Source: UBA4644 sp900555855
GTDB taxonomy: Bacteria; Bacillota; Clostridia; Oscillospirales; Butyricicoccaceae
NCBI GenBank assembly: GCA_052289195.1
Contig: DAWAJD010000003.1
Location: 28,504-92,503, forward strand
DNA length: 64,000 nt
Reading direction: 5' to 3'
Shown one piece after another: positions 31,868-41,826 of the stretch. Every line of letters starts with the position of its first letter. The stretch's first letter is position 1. Below the pieces are notes generated by a model. The model had not been told where the DNA came from. It did no database searches and saw only the letters and a program-made list of their open reading frames with translations. The position numbers and the translations under genes were made by a program.

Positions 31868-33772
31868 TTAACCCTCCTTGCTGGCGGTGATGGCGCCGAA
31901 GGGACAGGTCCCCACGCAGGCGCCGCAGTTGATGCATTTTTCCGGATCGATCTTATGGACCAGCCGGGGCGTTCCGGTGATGGCCTCCATGGGACAGTTG
32001 CGGAGACACTTGCCGCAGCCCTTGCACTTTTCCTCGTGGATGACGGGGTGGGGCTTTTCCCGGTTGCAGATGGGACAGTGGTGGTCCACCACATGGGCCA
32101 GATATTCGCTGCGGAAATATTTCAGCGTGCTCTGAACGGGCTTGCAGGCGCTCTGCCCCAGGCCGCACAGCGCGGTGTTGGTGATGGTGTCGGAGAGCTC
32201 CTCCAGCAGGTCCAGATCCTCCAGCGTGCCCTTGTTGGCGATGATCCGGTCCAGGATCTCCAGCATCCGCTTAGTGCCCTCCCGGCAGGGAACGCACTTG
32301 CCGCAGGATTCCTTCTGGGTGAACTCCATGAAGAAGCGGGCGGTCTCCACCATGCAGGTGTCTTCGTCCATGACCACCAGGCCGCCGGAGCCGATCATGG
32401 CGCCGATGCTCTTCAGCGAATCAAAATCCAGCGGCAGGTTCAGATGCTCCTCGCTGCCGGTGGTGGCGCCGCCGGAGGGGCCGCCGATCTGGACGGCCTT
32501 GAACTTCTTGCCGTCCCGGATGCCGCCGCCGATATCAAAGACGACCTCCTTGATGGTGGTGCCCATGGGCACCTCGATCAGGCCCGTGTTCACCACATTG
32601 CCCGTCAGGGCGAAGGCCTTGGTGCCGGGGCTGTTTGGCGTGCCGATGGAGCGGTACCATTCCACGCCGCGGGAAATGATCAGCGGCACATTGGCAAAGG
32701 TCTCCACATTGTTCAGCACCGTGGGCTGGCCCCAGAGGCCGTGCTCCACCGTGCGGGGCGGCTTGACCCGGGGCATGCCCCGGTTGCCCTCGATGGACGC
32801 GGTCAGCGCGCTGCCCTCGCCGCAGACGAAAGCGCCCGCGCCCTTGTTCACATGGATATGGAAGGAGAAATCCGTCCCCATGATATGGTCGCCCAGAAGG
32901 CCATAGGCCTCCGCCTTTTCGATGGCGGTCTTCAGGCGGCTCACGGCCAGCGGATATTCCGCGCGGACATAGATATAGCCCTCGCTGGGGCCGATGGCCA
33001 GGCCGGCGATCATCATGCCCTCCAGAACGCTGTGGGGGTTGCCCTCCATGATGGAGCGGTCCATAAATGCACCGGGATCGCCCTCGTCGCCGTTGCAGAC
33101 CACATATTTGATCTCTGCCTTCTGCTTCCGGGCGCCTTCCCATTTGCGGCCCGTGGGGAAGCCGCCGCCGCCCCGGCCCCGCAGGCCGGAATCCAGAATG
33201 GTCTTGCAGATCTGGTCGCCGGTCATCTCAAACAGCGCCTTTTCAAAGGCGGAATAGCCGCCCTTGGCGATATATTCCTCGATATCCTCCGCGTCGCTGC
33301 TGCCGCAGTTTTCCAGGACGACCCGCTGCTGCCGCTTATAGAAGGGGATATCCTCCTGCCGGGGATAGGCCACGCCGTCCAGATGGTAGACCAGACGGTC
33401 GATGATCTCGCCGCCCAAAACGGTCTTTTCCAGGATCTCGCTGCAGTCCTCGGGCTTCACATGGATATACAGGATGCCCATGGGCTCGATATGCACCAGC
33501 GGGCCCATCTCGCAGAAGCCGTGGCAGCCGCTCATCTTCACATGGACGCTCTTTTCCGCTTCGGAATCGTGCTTCAGGCCCACATAGACGGGCAGGCCGC
33601 GGGCCTCGCACTCGGCCTTCAGATTTTCATAGATCTTCATGGCGCCGCCGGCGATGCAGCCGGTGCCGGCACAGATCAGAACGGAAGGGACCTGCTCGCT
33701 CTGCTTCAGGGCGTTTTTGGCGTTGGCCTGATAGGCGTGGAAGCTCTCCCGGGTCAGCGTTGCTTTTTTCAT
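31868..33772 (-). CDS. hydB: NuoF-like subunit of the trimeric hydrogenase
   Basis: 634 residues. N-terminal thioredoxin-like 2Fe-2S domain (CAGTGCIAGG ... MSGCHGFCEMGP), FMN/NADH-binding NuoF core (GLRGRGGGGFPTG, CNGDEGDPGAF), 4Fe-4S site (ESCGKCVPCREG), and C-terminal ferredoxin domain with two 4Fe-4S motifs (CKGCGKCLRNCP, CINCGACVGTCP). It passes electrons between NADH and the HydA clusters. The ATG at 33772 overlaps the hydC stop by ATGA. Confidence 0.95.
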   Translation of the reverse strand: MKKATLTRESFHAYQANAKNALKQSEQVPSVLICAGTGCIAGGAMKIYENLKAECEARGLPVYVGLKHDSEAEKSVHVKMSGCHGFCEMGPLVHIEPMGILYIHVKPEDCSEILEKTVLGGEIIDRLVYHLDGVAYPRQEDIPFYKRQQRVVLENCGSSDAEDIEEYIAKGGYSAFEKALFEMTGDQICKTILDSGLRGRGGGGFPTGRKWEGARKQKAEIKYVVCNGDEGDPGAFMDRSIMEGNPHSVLEGMMIAGLAIGPSEGYIYVRAEYPLAVSRLKTAIEKAEAYGLLGDHIMGTDFSFHIHVNKGAGAFVCGEGSALTASIEGNRGMPRVKPPRTVEHGLWGQPTVLNNVETFANVPLIISRGVEWYRSIGTPNSPGTKAFALTGNVVNTGLIEVPMGTTIKEVVFDIGGGIRDGKKFKAVQIGGPSGGATTGSEEHLNLPLDFDSLKSIGAMIGSGGLVVMDEDTCMVETARFFMEFTQKESCGKCVPCREGTKRMLEILDRIIANKGTLEDLDLLEELSDTITNTALCGLGQSACKPVQSTLKYFRSEYLAHVVDHHCPICNREKPHPVIHEEKCKGCGKCLRNCPMEAITGTPRLVHKIDPEKCINCGACVGTCPFGAITASKEG

Positions 33773-34263
33773 AAGGCGGCAGCCTCCTCTCCACGAATGT
33801 TTTCCAGCAGGACCAGGGCGGATTCCGGCGTCATCTTGGCGTGGACCTCGCCGTCCACGGTAATGACCGGCGCCAGACCGCAGGCGCCGAGACATGCCAC
33901 AGTCTCCAGCGTGAACATCCCGTCCGCGGAGGTCTTTTTCTTGCCGGTGAGGCCCAGATAATCCCGGATGGCGTCGTAAATGGGCTGAGACTTGCGCACA
34001 TGACAGGCCGTTCCGGCACAGACCTTGATGATGTGCTTTCCGTTGGGCTCCAGCGAGAAGTTTTCATAGAAGGTGGCCACGCTGTAGACCCGGGCCGTGC
34101 TCACGCCCAGCTTTTCCGCTACCAGAGTCAGCGCTTCCTCGCTGAGATACTTGTACTCTGCCTGGATATCCTGCATGATGGCGATGAGATTACAGGGCTG
34201 ACAGCCTTGCGCCTCACAGATCTGCCCGATGCGGTCCAGGACATTGGTCTCATTTTTCTTCAT
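33769..34263 (-). CDS. hydC: NuoE-like 2Fe-2S subunit of the trimeric hydrogenase
   Basis: 164 residues, thioredoxin-like ferredoxin: N-terminal helical part with VSTARVYSVATFYENF and Cys ligands CAGTAC and CLGAC. It is the first gene of hydCBA and couples translationally into hydB. Together with HydA and HydB it forms a soluble electron-bifurcating complex for hydrogen metabolism during fermentation. Confidence 0.93.
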   Translation of the reverse strand: MKKNETNVLDRIGQICEAQGCQPCNLIAIMQDIQAEYKYLSEEALTLVAEKLGVSTARVYSVATFYENFSLEPNGKHIIKVCAGTACHVRKSQPIYDAIRDYLGLTGKKKTSADGMFTLETVACLGACGLAPVITVDGEVHAKMTPESALVLLENIRGEEAAAL

Positions 34264-34414
34264 TGGACATACCCCGCTTCTGTAACAGAGCAGCGCCGGC
34301 AGACCTGAGCCGGCGGCGCTCCTTAATTAACAAAATATTGCTGAATCGCTGAACGGTTTCCGGGGCAAAAGCCAAAATGGCCCCACTGCGCCCTTTTACC
34401 ATATCATTGTTCTA

Positions 34415-34443
34415 ACTTTATCGGAAACGCGCCCTTTTGTCAA
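34415..34443 (-). promoter_or_regulatory. hydCBA promoter
   Basis: Minus strand TTGACA (34443-34438), 17 bp, TAAAGT (34420-34415); leader ~150 nt. A half Rex-like motif (TTGTTAATTAA, minus strand near 34332-34324) lies in the leader but lacks a second half. The 34264-34707 stretch otherwise holds only this promoter and that of pcp. Confidence 0.65.
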
Positions 34444-34638
34444 TAGTGAATATCACGGCTTTGGCAAAGAAACAGCCAATATTTTAATCTATTTTTTTGA
34501 ACAAACCGTATTTTCTCCTGCAAAATCCAATCTATGGCGGCAAAAATCCATGCAGATCCTTCCATTTTTGGCATCCCGCCACATTTTCCCCGCCGGAAGG
34601 GCCGGCGCTTTGTCTATTGCTTTCTTCCCACTTTCGGA

Positions 34639-34667
34639 TTGACAGCGCCGCCGCCGGATGCTACAGT
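34639..34667 (+). promoter_or_regulatory. pcp promoter
   Basis: TTGACA, 17 bp, TACAGT, about 40 bp before pcp. Confidence 0.7.
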
Positions 34668-34707
34668 GGTCTCAGGATCGTGCACCGATCCGGAAAGGAG
34701 ACGCATT

Positions 34708-35328
34708 ATGGATCATACCGAACCCTGCTGCCGGATCCTGCTCACCGGCTTTGACCCCTTTGGCGGCGAGACTGTCAACCCTGCGCTGGAGGCTGTGAAG
34801 CGCGTCCAGTGTCCCGGTCTTTCGGTGGTCCCGCTGGAGGTGCCCACGGCCTTTGGCCGCGCGGAGGAGACCGTCATCCAGGCGATCAGGGCGCATCAGC
34901 CCCGGCTGGTGATCTGCGTGGGGCAGGCCGCCGGCCGCGCCGTCATCACGCCGGAGCGGGTGGCCATCAATGTAGACGACGCCCGCATTCCGGACAACGC
35001 CGGAGCGCAGCCCCAGGACCGGCCCATCGACCCGGCCGGCCCCGCCGCCTATTTTTCCACGCTCCCCATCCGGGCCATGGTCCAGGCCATCCGGCAGGCC
35101 GGCGTCCCGGCGGACATCTCCAATTCCGCGGGGACCTTCGTCTGCAACCATCTGATGTATTCCGTGCTGCACTATGCGGCAAAGGCCTGTCCCGGCCTCC
35201 GCGCCGGCTTTGTCCATGTGCCCTGCATCCCCGCCCAGACCGAGGGCAGCGCCTTCCCCTCCCTGCCGCTGGAGGACATCGTCCGCGGGCTGGAGGCCGC
35301 CGTTCTGGCTGCGGCCCAAGCCCTCTGA
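34708..35328 (+). CDS. pcp: Pyrrolidone-carboxylate peptidase (pyroglutamyl peptidase I)
   Basis: 206 residues. GFDPFGGETVNPALEAV and the catalytic Cys in GTFVCNHLMYSVLHY with His in GFVHVPCIP are the C15 family signatures; an acidic residue near QAAGRAVITPERV completes the active site. It removes N-terminal pyroglutamate from peptides in the cytoplasm. The frame opens at 34534, but GAAAGGAG precedes 34708 and the promoter lies between. Confidence 0.93.
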   Translation: MDHTEPCCRILLTGFDPFGGETVNPALEAVKRVQCPGLSVVPLEVPTAFGRAEETVIQAIRAHQPRLVICVGQAAGRAVITPERVAINVDDARIPDNAGAQPQDRPIDPAGPAAYFSTLPIRAMVQAIRQAGVPADISNSAGTFVCNHLMYSVLHYAAKACPGLRAGFVHVPCIPAQTEGSAFPSLPLEDIVRGLEAAVLAAAQAL

Positions 35329-35343
35329 CCGCCGCAAAGGAAA

Positions 35344-35384
35344 AAGCTCACGCATCGGGCGCCGCCCTGCGTGAGCTTCTTTTT
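35344..35384. terminator. Terminator shared by pcp and the convergent LysR gene
   Basis: AAGCTCACGCA / TGCGTGAGCTT stem followed by CTTTTTATT on the plus strand; on the minus strand TTTTTCC follows. Confidence 0.85.
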
Positions 35385-36126
35385 ATTCCGCCGCCTGCCC
35401 CTCCTGCAGGCCGATCTGCTGCTGCAGCACCTGCAGAAAGCGCTCTGCCGCCCTGGAAAAGACCTGATATTTTTTCCGCACCAGATACAGGCCCATCTCC
35501 AGCGCCGGCTCCATGGGCCGGTAGCAGAGGTTGCTGTTGCCGCAGATGTTGATCAGGTTCTGGAAGCAGATGGCATAGCCCACCCCTTCGGAGACCAGCA
35601 GCGATGCGTTATACAGCAGATTGTAGGTGGCCGCGATGTGCAGCGCATCGTAATCGCACCGGAGCCAGGACGCCAGGCCCTCCCGGTCAAACTGGTGGCT
35701 GCGGGAGAGGATCAGCGGCTTATCCCGCAGGTCCTCCGGGCGGATCACTGCCTTTTGGGACAGCGGGCTGTCCTGCCGCAGCAAAACAGTCCAGCGGTCC
35801 CGGTGGGGCAGCCGGATCACATCGTATTTCTGGTCCAGCTCCCCCGGCTCGGTCATCACCGTAAAATCCAGCAGGCCCTTTTCCAGCCGGTCGCTGAGGT
35901 CCTGGGCGTTGCCGCTGAACAGCTGGTAACGGATCTGGGGACAGGTCCGCTGCAGCGCCCGGGCCGCCTGCGCGATGATGCGCATTCCCTCGCTCTCGCA
36001 GCAGCCGATGTAAATGTCGCCGGCGGGGATCTCCTCGTCCTTCCGCAGCTCACATTCCGTTTTTTCCACCAGCTCCACGATCTCCGAGGCCCGCTTGCGC
36101 AGCAAAAGGCCCTCCTCCGTCAGCGT
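35383..36126 (-). pseudogene. LysR-type regulator lacking its DNA-binding domain
   Basis: Reads TLTEEGLLLRKRASEIVEL then a complete LysR effector-binding domain to the stop. TLTEEG is normally the wing at about residue 60 of a LysR protein, so the first ~60 residues, including the whole helix-turn-helix and start codon, are missing. At that point (about 36126) the sequence switches to an amino-acid permease on the opposite strand, also missing its start. The short open extension to 36204 is antisense permease. Deletion or misassembly; not functional as written. Confidence 0.75.
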
Positions 36127-36715
36127 GTCCTTTGCGCTGGCGCTGATCATCGCCACGGGCACGGCGCTGGTGCAGTATGCCCGGATCCCCGTGCTGCGGC
36201 ACATCGCCCGGTTCTATATCTGGATCGTCCGCGGAACGCCGCTGCTGGTGCAGCTTTATGTGATCTTTTACGGCCTGCCCAAGCTGGGCGTCGTGCTGGA
36301 GCCGCTGCCTGCGGCCACCATCGTCTTCGCCCTGAACTCCGGCGCCTACGATGCGGAGACCATCCGCGCCGCGCTGGAATCGGTCTCCCGGGGGCAGCTG
36401 GAAGCGGGCGAATGCGTTGGCATGACCTATTTCCAGACCATCCGCCGCATCGTCCTGCCCCAGGCCATGCGGACGGCCTTCCCCTCTCTGGCCAATTCGC
36501 TGATCTCGCTGGTGAAGGATACCTCGCTGGCGGCCAACATCACCGTCACAGAGATGTTTATGGTGACCCAGCGCATCGTAGCCCGGACCTTTGAGCCGCT
36601 GGCGCTTTATATCGAGGTGGGCCTGATCTACCTGCTGTTTTCCACGGTGCTCACCAAGCTGCAGCGGGTGGGAGAAAAGAAGCTCAACGCCTATCAGAAA
36701 CAGGAGGACGCATGA
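36127..36715 (+). pseudogene. Amino-acid ABC transporter permease, 5' end missing
   Basis: From SFALALIIATGTALVQYARI the frame is a good HisM/GlnP-type permease: RFYIWIVRGTPLLVQLYVIF and the cytoplasmic EAA loop EAGECVGMTYFQTIRRIVLPQA, ending QKQEDA. The first helix (~35-40 residues) is absent and there is no ribosome-binding site; the in-frame GTG at 36125 has none either. The junction with the LysR remnant at ~36126 removes both genes' starts. Its stop overlaps the ATPase start, so this was a working operon recently or is an assembly error. Confidence 0.75.
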
Positions 36716-37452
36716 TGCTGGAGCTCCGTGATATCTACAAAGCCTTTGGCCGGACCGAGGTCCTCAAGGGCGTGAGCCTTTCCGTGGAGCAGGGGGATGT
36801 CGTTGCCATTCTGGGGCCAAGCGGCTCCGGCAAGACCACGCTGCTGCGGTGCATCAACTTTCTGGAGCGGGCCGACCGGGGGACCATGGTCTTCGACGGG
36901 GAGACGCTGCAGATGGATCGCGCCACCAAGCGGGAGATCGCCCAGCTCCGGCAGAAGACCGCCTTTGTCTTTCAGAACTATAATCTTTTTCTCAACAAGA
37001 CCGCCCTGCAGAATGTGACGGAGGGCCTGATCGTGGCCCGGAAGGTCCCAAAGGCCCAGGCGGAGGAGCTGGGGATGCAGATGCTCTCCAAGGTGGGCAT
37101 GGCGGACCGGAGCGGCTATTATCCCAGCCAGCTCTCCGGCGGCCAGCAGCAGCGGGTGGCCATTGCCCGGGCGCTTGCCACCCGGCCGGAGATCATCTTC
37201 TTCGACGAGCCCACCTCCGCGCTGGATCCGGAGCTCACCGACGAAGTACTTTCCGTCATGCGGCAGCTGGCGGAGGAGGGCATGACCATGCTGGTGGTGA
37301 CCCACGAGATGGGCTTTGCCCGCAATGTCTCCAACAAGGTCATTTTTATGGAAAACGGCGTTGTGGTGGAGGCGGCTCCCTCCCGGGAATTCTTCCAGGA
37401 CCCCCGGGAAGAACGCACCCGGGCCTTTCTCCGGACCATCAACGGCGATTGA
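36715..37452 (+). CDS. Polar amino-acid ABC transporter ATPase
   Basis: 245 residues: Walker A GPSGSGKTT, Q-loop FQNYNLF, signature LSGGQQQR, Walker B IIFFDEPTSALD, H-loop THEMG; GlnQ/HisP family. ATG at 36715 is 7 bp after AGGAGG; the ATG at 36712 is an alternative with short spacing. It overlaps the permease stop. With the permease and binding protein it would import an amino acid. Confidence 0.93.
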   Translation: MLELRDIYKAFGRTEVLKGVSLSVEQGDVVAILGPSGSGKTTLLRCINFLERADRGTMVFDGETLQMDRATKREIAQLRQKTAFVFQNYNLFLNKTALQNVTEGLIVARKVPKAQAEELGMQMLSKVGMADRSGYYPSQLSGGQQQRVAIARALATRPEIIFFDEPTSALDPELTDEVLSVMRQLAEEGMTMLVVTHEMGFARNVSNKVIFMENGVVVEAAPSREFFQDPREERTRAFLRTINGD

Positions 37453-37508
37453 CCGCATATAGTATCGTTTCAACTCTCAGAAAATCTTTGAAAAGGAGCG
37501 TTTTTATC

Positions 37509-38330
37509 ATGAAAAAGAATCAGATCGCGGCGCTTTTGCTGTGCGCCGCCCTGCTTTGCTCTCTGCTGCTTGCCGCCTGCGGCAAGGGCAGCTCCGCCGA
37601 CGATCAGCTCACCGGCGACCTGCTTTCCCGCATCCAGCAGAAGGGCGAGATCATCGTCGCCATGGAGGGCACCTGGGCCCCCTGGACCTATCACGACGAA
37701 GCCGACAAGCTGGTGGGCTATGATGTGGAGGTGGCAAAGGCCATCGCCGACAAGCTGGGCGTCAGCGTCACCTATGTGGAGGGCGGATGGGACGGTCTGC
37801 TGGCCGGTCTGGACGCGGGCCGCTACGACATCATGGTCAACGGCGTGGGCATCGAGCCGGGCCGGGAGGAAAAATATGATTTCTCCACCCCCTACGCTTA
37901 CAACCGCACCGCCGTCATCGTCCGCGGCGACTATGACCTGATCCACTCCATGGAGGATCTGCAGGGCAAGACCACGGCCAACACCATCTCCAGCACCTAC
38001 GCCAATCAGGCGGAGCAATACGGCGCCACGGTCACCGGCGTGGATGATCTGAACCAGACCATCGAGCTGCTGCTGGCCGGACGCATCGACGCCACCCTCA
38101 ACGCCGAGGTGGTCTTTGCCGATTATCAAAAGGCCCATCCGGAGGCCAACATCAAGGTCGCGGCCTATTCCGACGAGGTGGAGCGGGTGGCGATCCCCGT
38201 CCGCAAGGGCGAGGACAGCGCTTCCCTGCTGGCGGCCATCAACGATGCGCTGGCCCAGATGGATGCCGACGGCACGCTGACGCAGCTCTCGGAAAAATAC
38301 TTCTCCACCGACATCTCCAAGCCCCAGTGA
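37509..38330 (+). CDS. Amino-acid ABC transporter substrate-binding lipoprotein
   Basis: 273 residues; lipobox LLAAC (Cys ~24) and a family-3 solute-binding fold: GTWAPWTYHDEADKLVGYDVEV, GLDAGRYDIMVNGV, DFSTPY. The WAPWTYHD...LVGYDVEVAKAIADKLG pattern resembles cystine-type (TcyA) binders, but the ligand is not certain. GAAAAGGAG precedes the ATG. Third gene of the permease-ATPase-binding protein operon. Confidence 0.9.
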   Translation: MKKNQIAALLLCAALLCSLLLAACGKGSSADDQLTGDLLSRIQQKGEIIVAMEGTWAPWTYHDEADKLVGYDVEVAKAIADKLGVSVTYVEGGWDGLLAGLDAGRYDIMVNGVGIEPGREEKYDFSTPYAYNRTAVIVRGDYDLIHSMEDLQGKTTANTISSTYANQAEQYGATVTGVDDLNQTIELLLAGRIDATLNAEVVFADYQKAHPEANIKVAAYSDEVERVAIPVRKGEDSASLLAAINDALAQMDADGTLTQLSEKYFSTDISKPQ

Positions 38331-38352
38331 TGGGGATCCTCTGCAAAAAAGG

Positions 38353-38390
38353 CCCGGCAGGCACATCGCCTGCCGGGTCTGTTTGTTTTT
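38353..38390 (+). terminator. Terminator after the amino-acid ABC operon
   Basis: CCCGGCAGGC / GCCTGCCGGG stem, then TCTGTTTGTTTTT. Confidence 0.85.
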
Positions 38391-38396
38391 CTGCGG

Positions 38397-39160
38397 TTAT
38401 GCTTCCTCCCGGAAGCGGACGGCGGCCAGAACGGCGTGCTTCCCGTCGGGCCGCTTGACGGCCATGCGGCAAAGGCTGCCCTCCCTCTTCTGATACACGG
38501 TCAGCTGCTCCCCCTCATAGCAGGGCGCGGCATAATGCAGCTCCATGGAGGCGATGCTGCCGTCGGCCAGCGTTTTTGCGGGGAAACAGTCCAGCAGCGC
38601 CCGGACATACGCCACATTATTCATATGGCGGCCCACATCAATGTCGGTGGAGCGGACGGTATAGATCCCCGCCCGGTCCTCCGGCGCAAAATCGTCCCGG
38701 AAGCGGGTGGGCGCATCCGAGATCCCGGGCAGCTCCGCGAAGGGGAAGTCCATGGGAAAGCCCGTCTGCCCCATGGGCAGGATCCTGCCTGCCAGGCCAA
38801 GGACGGCCCACTGGGTCCGCCCCAGCGCCGCCAGCCGGTCGCCCTGATACAGGCTGTAGCTCCGATCGCAGCGCAGGTCCTTCTCGCCGCAGCGCTCCGG
38901 CCAGGTGACCGCCCGGACCTCCCGGGCCAGGGCCGGCCAGTGAAAAAAATCCACCCGGCAATGGACCGTCAGCCAAAACTGCCCTCTGGCCGCCATGGCC
39001 GCGCCGCCCACGCCGATGNNNNNNNNNNGATGCGCTCCGCATGCTCCGCCGCCATGGCCTGAAACAGGCGGAAGGCCGCCAACGGCGTCATCCGGGCGGA
39101 AGCGCCGCAGTCGTCCGGCGCAAGAATAAAGCTCCGTTCGTAATAGCCCTTTTCTTCCAT
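38397..39160 (-). CDS. Acyl-ACP thioesterase, interrupted by an assembly gap
   Basis: Two hot-dog domains of the FatA/B-like family (PF01643). N-terminal part MEEKGYYERSFILAPDDCG to AERI (44 residues) is before the 10-N gap; after it, in a shifted frame, come GVGGAAMAARGQFWLTVHCR, WAVLGL, and the second domain with VRSTDIDVGRHMNNVAYVRAL. It hydrolyses acyl-ACP and ends fatty-acid elongation. GGAAGGAG precedes 39160. The gap is probably only a few bases, since little of the domain appears missing; the frame across it cannot be trusted. Confidence 0.85.
39019..39028. other. 10-N assembly gap in the thioesterase gene
   Basis: Ten N between the two readable halves of one gene. Confidence 0.95.
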
Positions 39161-39196
39161 AAAATGCTCCTTCCGCATCTGCGCGGCCATTTTTGC

Positions 39197-41826
39197 TCAT
39201 TCCGCCAGGCCGTATTTGGTCTTGATCCGGTCCAGCTTTTCCAGCATGGGCTCTGCGCCCAGCAGCAAAAAGGCCGCCGTGGCCGCCGCCCGGACCAGAT
39301 CCACCGGGATGCCCGTGATATAATAGCTCAGCAAAATGGGCCAGCTGAGCTTGCCCGCCCACATCAGGGCCGAAGCGGGATTCATGATGCCGCCATAGAC
39401 CACCGTGGAGCAGAACACGCCAAACACGCAAAGGCTCAGCCTGCTTCGTCGCAAAACGCCCTTCCGATACAACACGCCGGCCAGCCAGCCCACGATGCCC
39501 ATGGCAAACATCTGCCAGGGCGTCCATGGCCCCTGAGAAAAGAGCATATTGGAGACCAGCATGGTCATGGCCCCTACCAGAAAGCCTGTCTCCCCGCCAA
39601 AGGCCACGCCCGCCAGAATGGTCATGGCGACAACGGGCTTGAACTCCGGCAGCATGAAAAAGGNNNNNNNNNNCGGCCCGCCACATTCATGGCCACCAGA
39701 ACGGCGATGAGCACAAGCTCCCGGGCCTGGGGCCTGCGGCCCTCAAAGATCAGGAAAAAGGGCAGCATACATTCCAGCAGGATCAAAAGCGAAATGAAAT
39801 AATACTTCCGCCCCTCCAGAAAATACACGCCTGCAAACAGCGTCAGCGGGATCAGCAGCAGGATCAGCACTGTGGCCGCCGCGGTGCGCTTGCGCAGCCG
39901 GCGCTTTTCCACCGGCGTCTGCACCGGTGTTCCGGGGCGCTCTGCCTTTTGCCCCACGGAAAGAGCAAACACCAGAAGAGCCGCCGCCAGCGCAGCATAG
40001 CGCAGCAGCTGGTCGCCGGCCAGTGCCGTCATTCCCTCCGCGCCGATCAGCTTGGACAGGTCGGTGACACGGATGGCCTGGACGATCAGCGCCAGCGCCC
40101 CCAGACCGGAGACGGCGGCGAGCGCCTTCCGCCAGACCGGCAGGCTCCGGGTGGCCGCGGCCTCCTTTTCCGGCGCAGGCGGCAGGCGGCGGTATTCCGG
40201 CAGTGCCGGCGTGTCTGGCGTTTTCCCACCGCAGGCGACGATCACATCCTCCGGCGTCACCGCCCGGGGCAGCAGCTCTCGGGCCATGCGGTTGGCAGCC
40301 GTAGTATAGAAGCTGTTGCCGGAGAAAAATGCTCTGGGCGTCCCCTCTGTGACGATATTTCCGTCAAAAAACAGGGCGCAGCGGTCTGCATATTTTGCAC
40401 AAAACTCAATATCGTGGCTGACCATCAGAATGGCCACGCCGGAGCGCTGCAGCGTCTGCAGGATCTGCCCAAAGGACTGCTTGAACTCCGCATCCAGCCC
40501 CTTGGTAGGCTCGTCCAGCAGCAGGATATCCGGATCCCGCAGCAGCAGCTTGGCCAGCGCGGCCCGCTGCTGCTCTCCGCCGGAAAGATCATAGGGGTGG
40601 CGGTCCAGAAGCTCCGTCAGGCGGCACAGAGAGACCACCCGCTCCAGCGCCGCGTCCTTCCGCTCTGCCCGGGGCAGGACCTCCAGCAGATCCTCCCGGA
40701 CGGTGGGGCGGACAAACAGCGTCTGCGGATCCTGCGGCAGCATGCCCACGGTCCCCCGGACCTCCAGCTCGCCCCGCCAGGGCTTTTTCAGCCCGGCCAG
40801 CAGCTTCAGGCTGGTGGTCTTGCCGGTGCCGTTGCCCCCCAAAAGCGCCAGCAGCTGCCCCCGGCGCACCTCCAGCGAAAGGCCCTTCACCACATCCGGC
40901 CGATCCTGATCATATTTGAACCAAAGCTCCCGGGCGGAGATCAGCGCTTCCGTCTCCGGCGGGGGCCCCTCCTCCGGAAGCGCCTTCAGCGGGTGCGCCG
41001 CCGCATAGTCCAGCAGCCAGCGCCGCCCATCCCGCACGGAGACCGGGCAGGGCGCCCCGGAATCCACAGCGCTCCAGATCCGCATGGCGGCAGGCATGGC
41101 AAGAAACATGGCGCTGCCGGCGCTTTTCAGCGCCGCGCCCACCTCCGCCGGCGCCCCCGTGCAGAGCAGCGCGCCCTTTTCCAAAACGGCCACCCGGGAG
41201 GCAAAGCCAAAGGCCTCTTCCAGCCGGTGCTCCGTCAGGATGACCGTGGTGCCCAGCTCCCGGTTGATCCGGGAGAGCGTCGCCAGAAAATCCGAAGCGG
41301 CGATGGGGTCCAGCTGGCTGGTGGGCTCGTCCAGAATGAGCACGCTGGGCTGCAGCGCCATAACGGCGGCCAGATTCAAAAGCTGCTTCTGTCCGCCGGA
41401 AAGCTCCGCCACATTTTTGTGGAACCAGGTCTGGATCCCAAAAAAGGACGCCATCTCCGCCACCCGGCGGCGGATGGTGGGCGTATCATAGCCCAGGCTC
41501 TCCAGCCCGAAGGCCAGCTCGTGCCAGACCTTATCCGTCACCAGCTGATTCTCCGGGCTTTGCTGGACGAAGCCGATGCGCTCCGCCTGCTCCCGCTGGG
41601 AAAGGCTGTCCAGCGGTCTGCCCTCCAGCAGCAGCTCGCCTGTCCGGCGTCCGTGGGGCGCCAGAACGGTCTTCAGCTGCCGCAGCAGCGTGCTTTTGCC
41701 GCAGCCGGAGGGGCCGCAGAGCACCAGAAACTCGCCCCGCTCCACCGTCAGCGAAAGGGAGCGGAGGGCCGGCTGGGGCTGTTCCGGATAGGAAAAGGTC
41801 AGGTCCCGGATCGTAAAGAGCTCCAT
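39197..41826 (-). CDS. Fused ECF transporter: two ATPase domains plus S-component in one chain
   Basis: Domain 1 (residues ~1-270): Walker A GPSGCGKST, LSGGQKQLL, LILDEPTSQLD. Domain 2 (~315-535): Walker A GGNGTGKTT, LSGGEQQRA, LLLDEPTKGLD. After a linker with two membrane helices (~575-635) the chain continues into an ECF S-component: helices up to LVAMNVAG, the 10-N gap at 39664, then FFMLPEFKPVVAMTILAGVA and WTPWQMFAMGIVGWLAGVL to KTKYGLAE. The WTPWQM/AGV segments resemble S-components of the CbrT-like kind, but the ligand is unproven. GGAGG precedes 41826, and the gene overlaps ecfT by 28 bp. Confidence 0.85.
39664..39673. other. 10-N assembly gap in the fused ECF gene
   Basis: Ten N inside the S-component part. 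Reading resumes in a domain-consistent position, so the true gap is probably short. Confidence 0.95.

Noticed and set aside
30092..33961. 1289-residue plus-strand frame across the hydrogenase genes
   Set aside because: Antisense of hydA/hydB/hydC, whose metal-binding motifs leave no doubt about the real strand.
34264..34420. Rex operator before hydCBA
   Set aside because: Only one half (TTGTTAA) is present; the inverted partner is missing.
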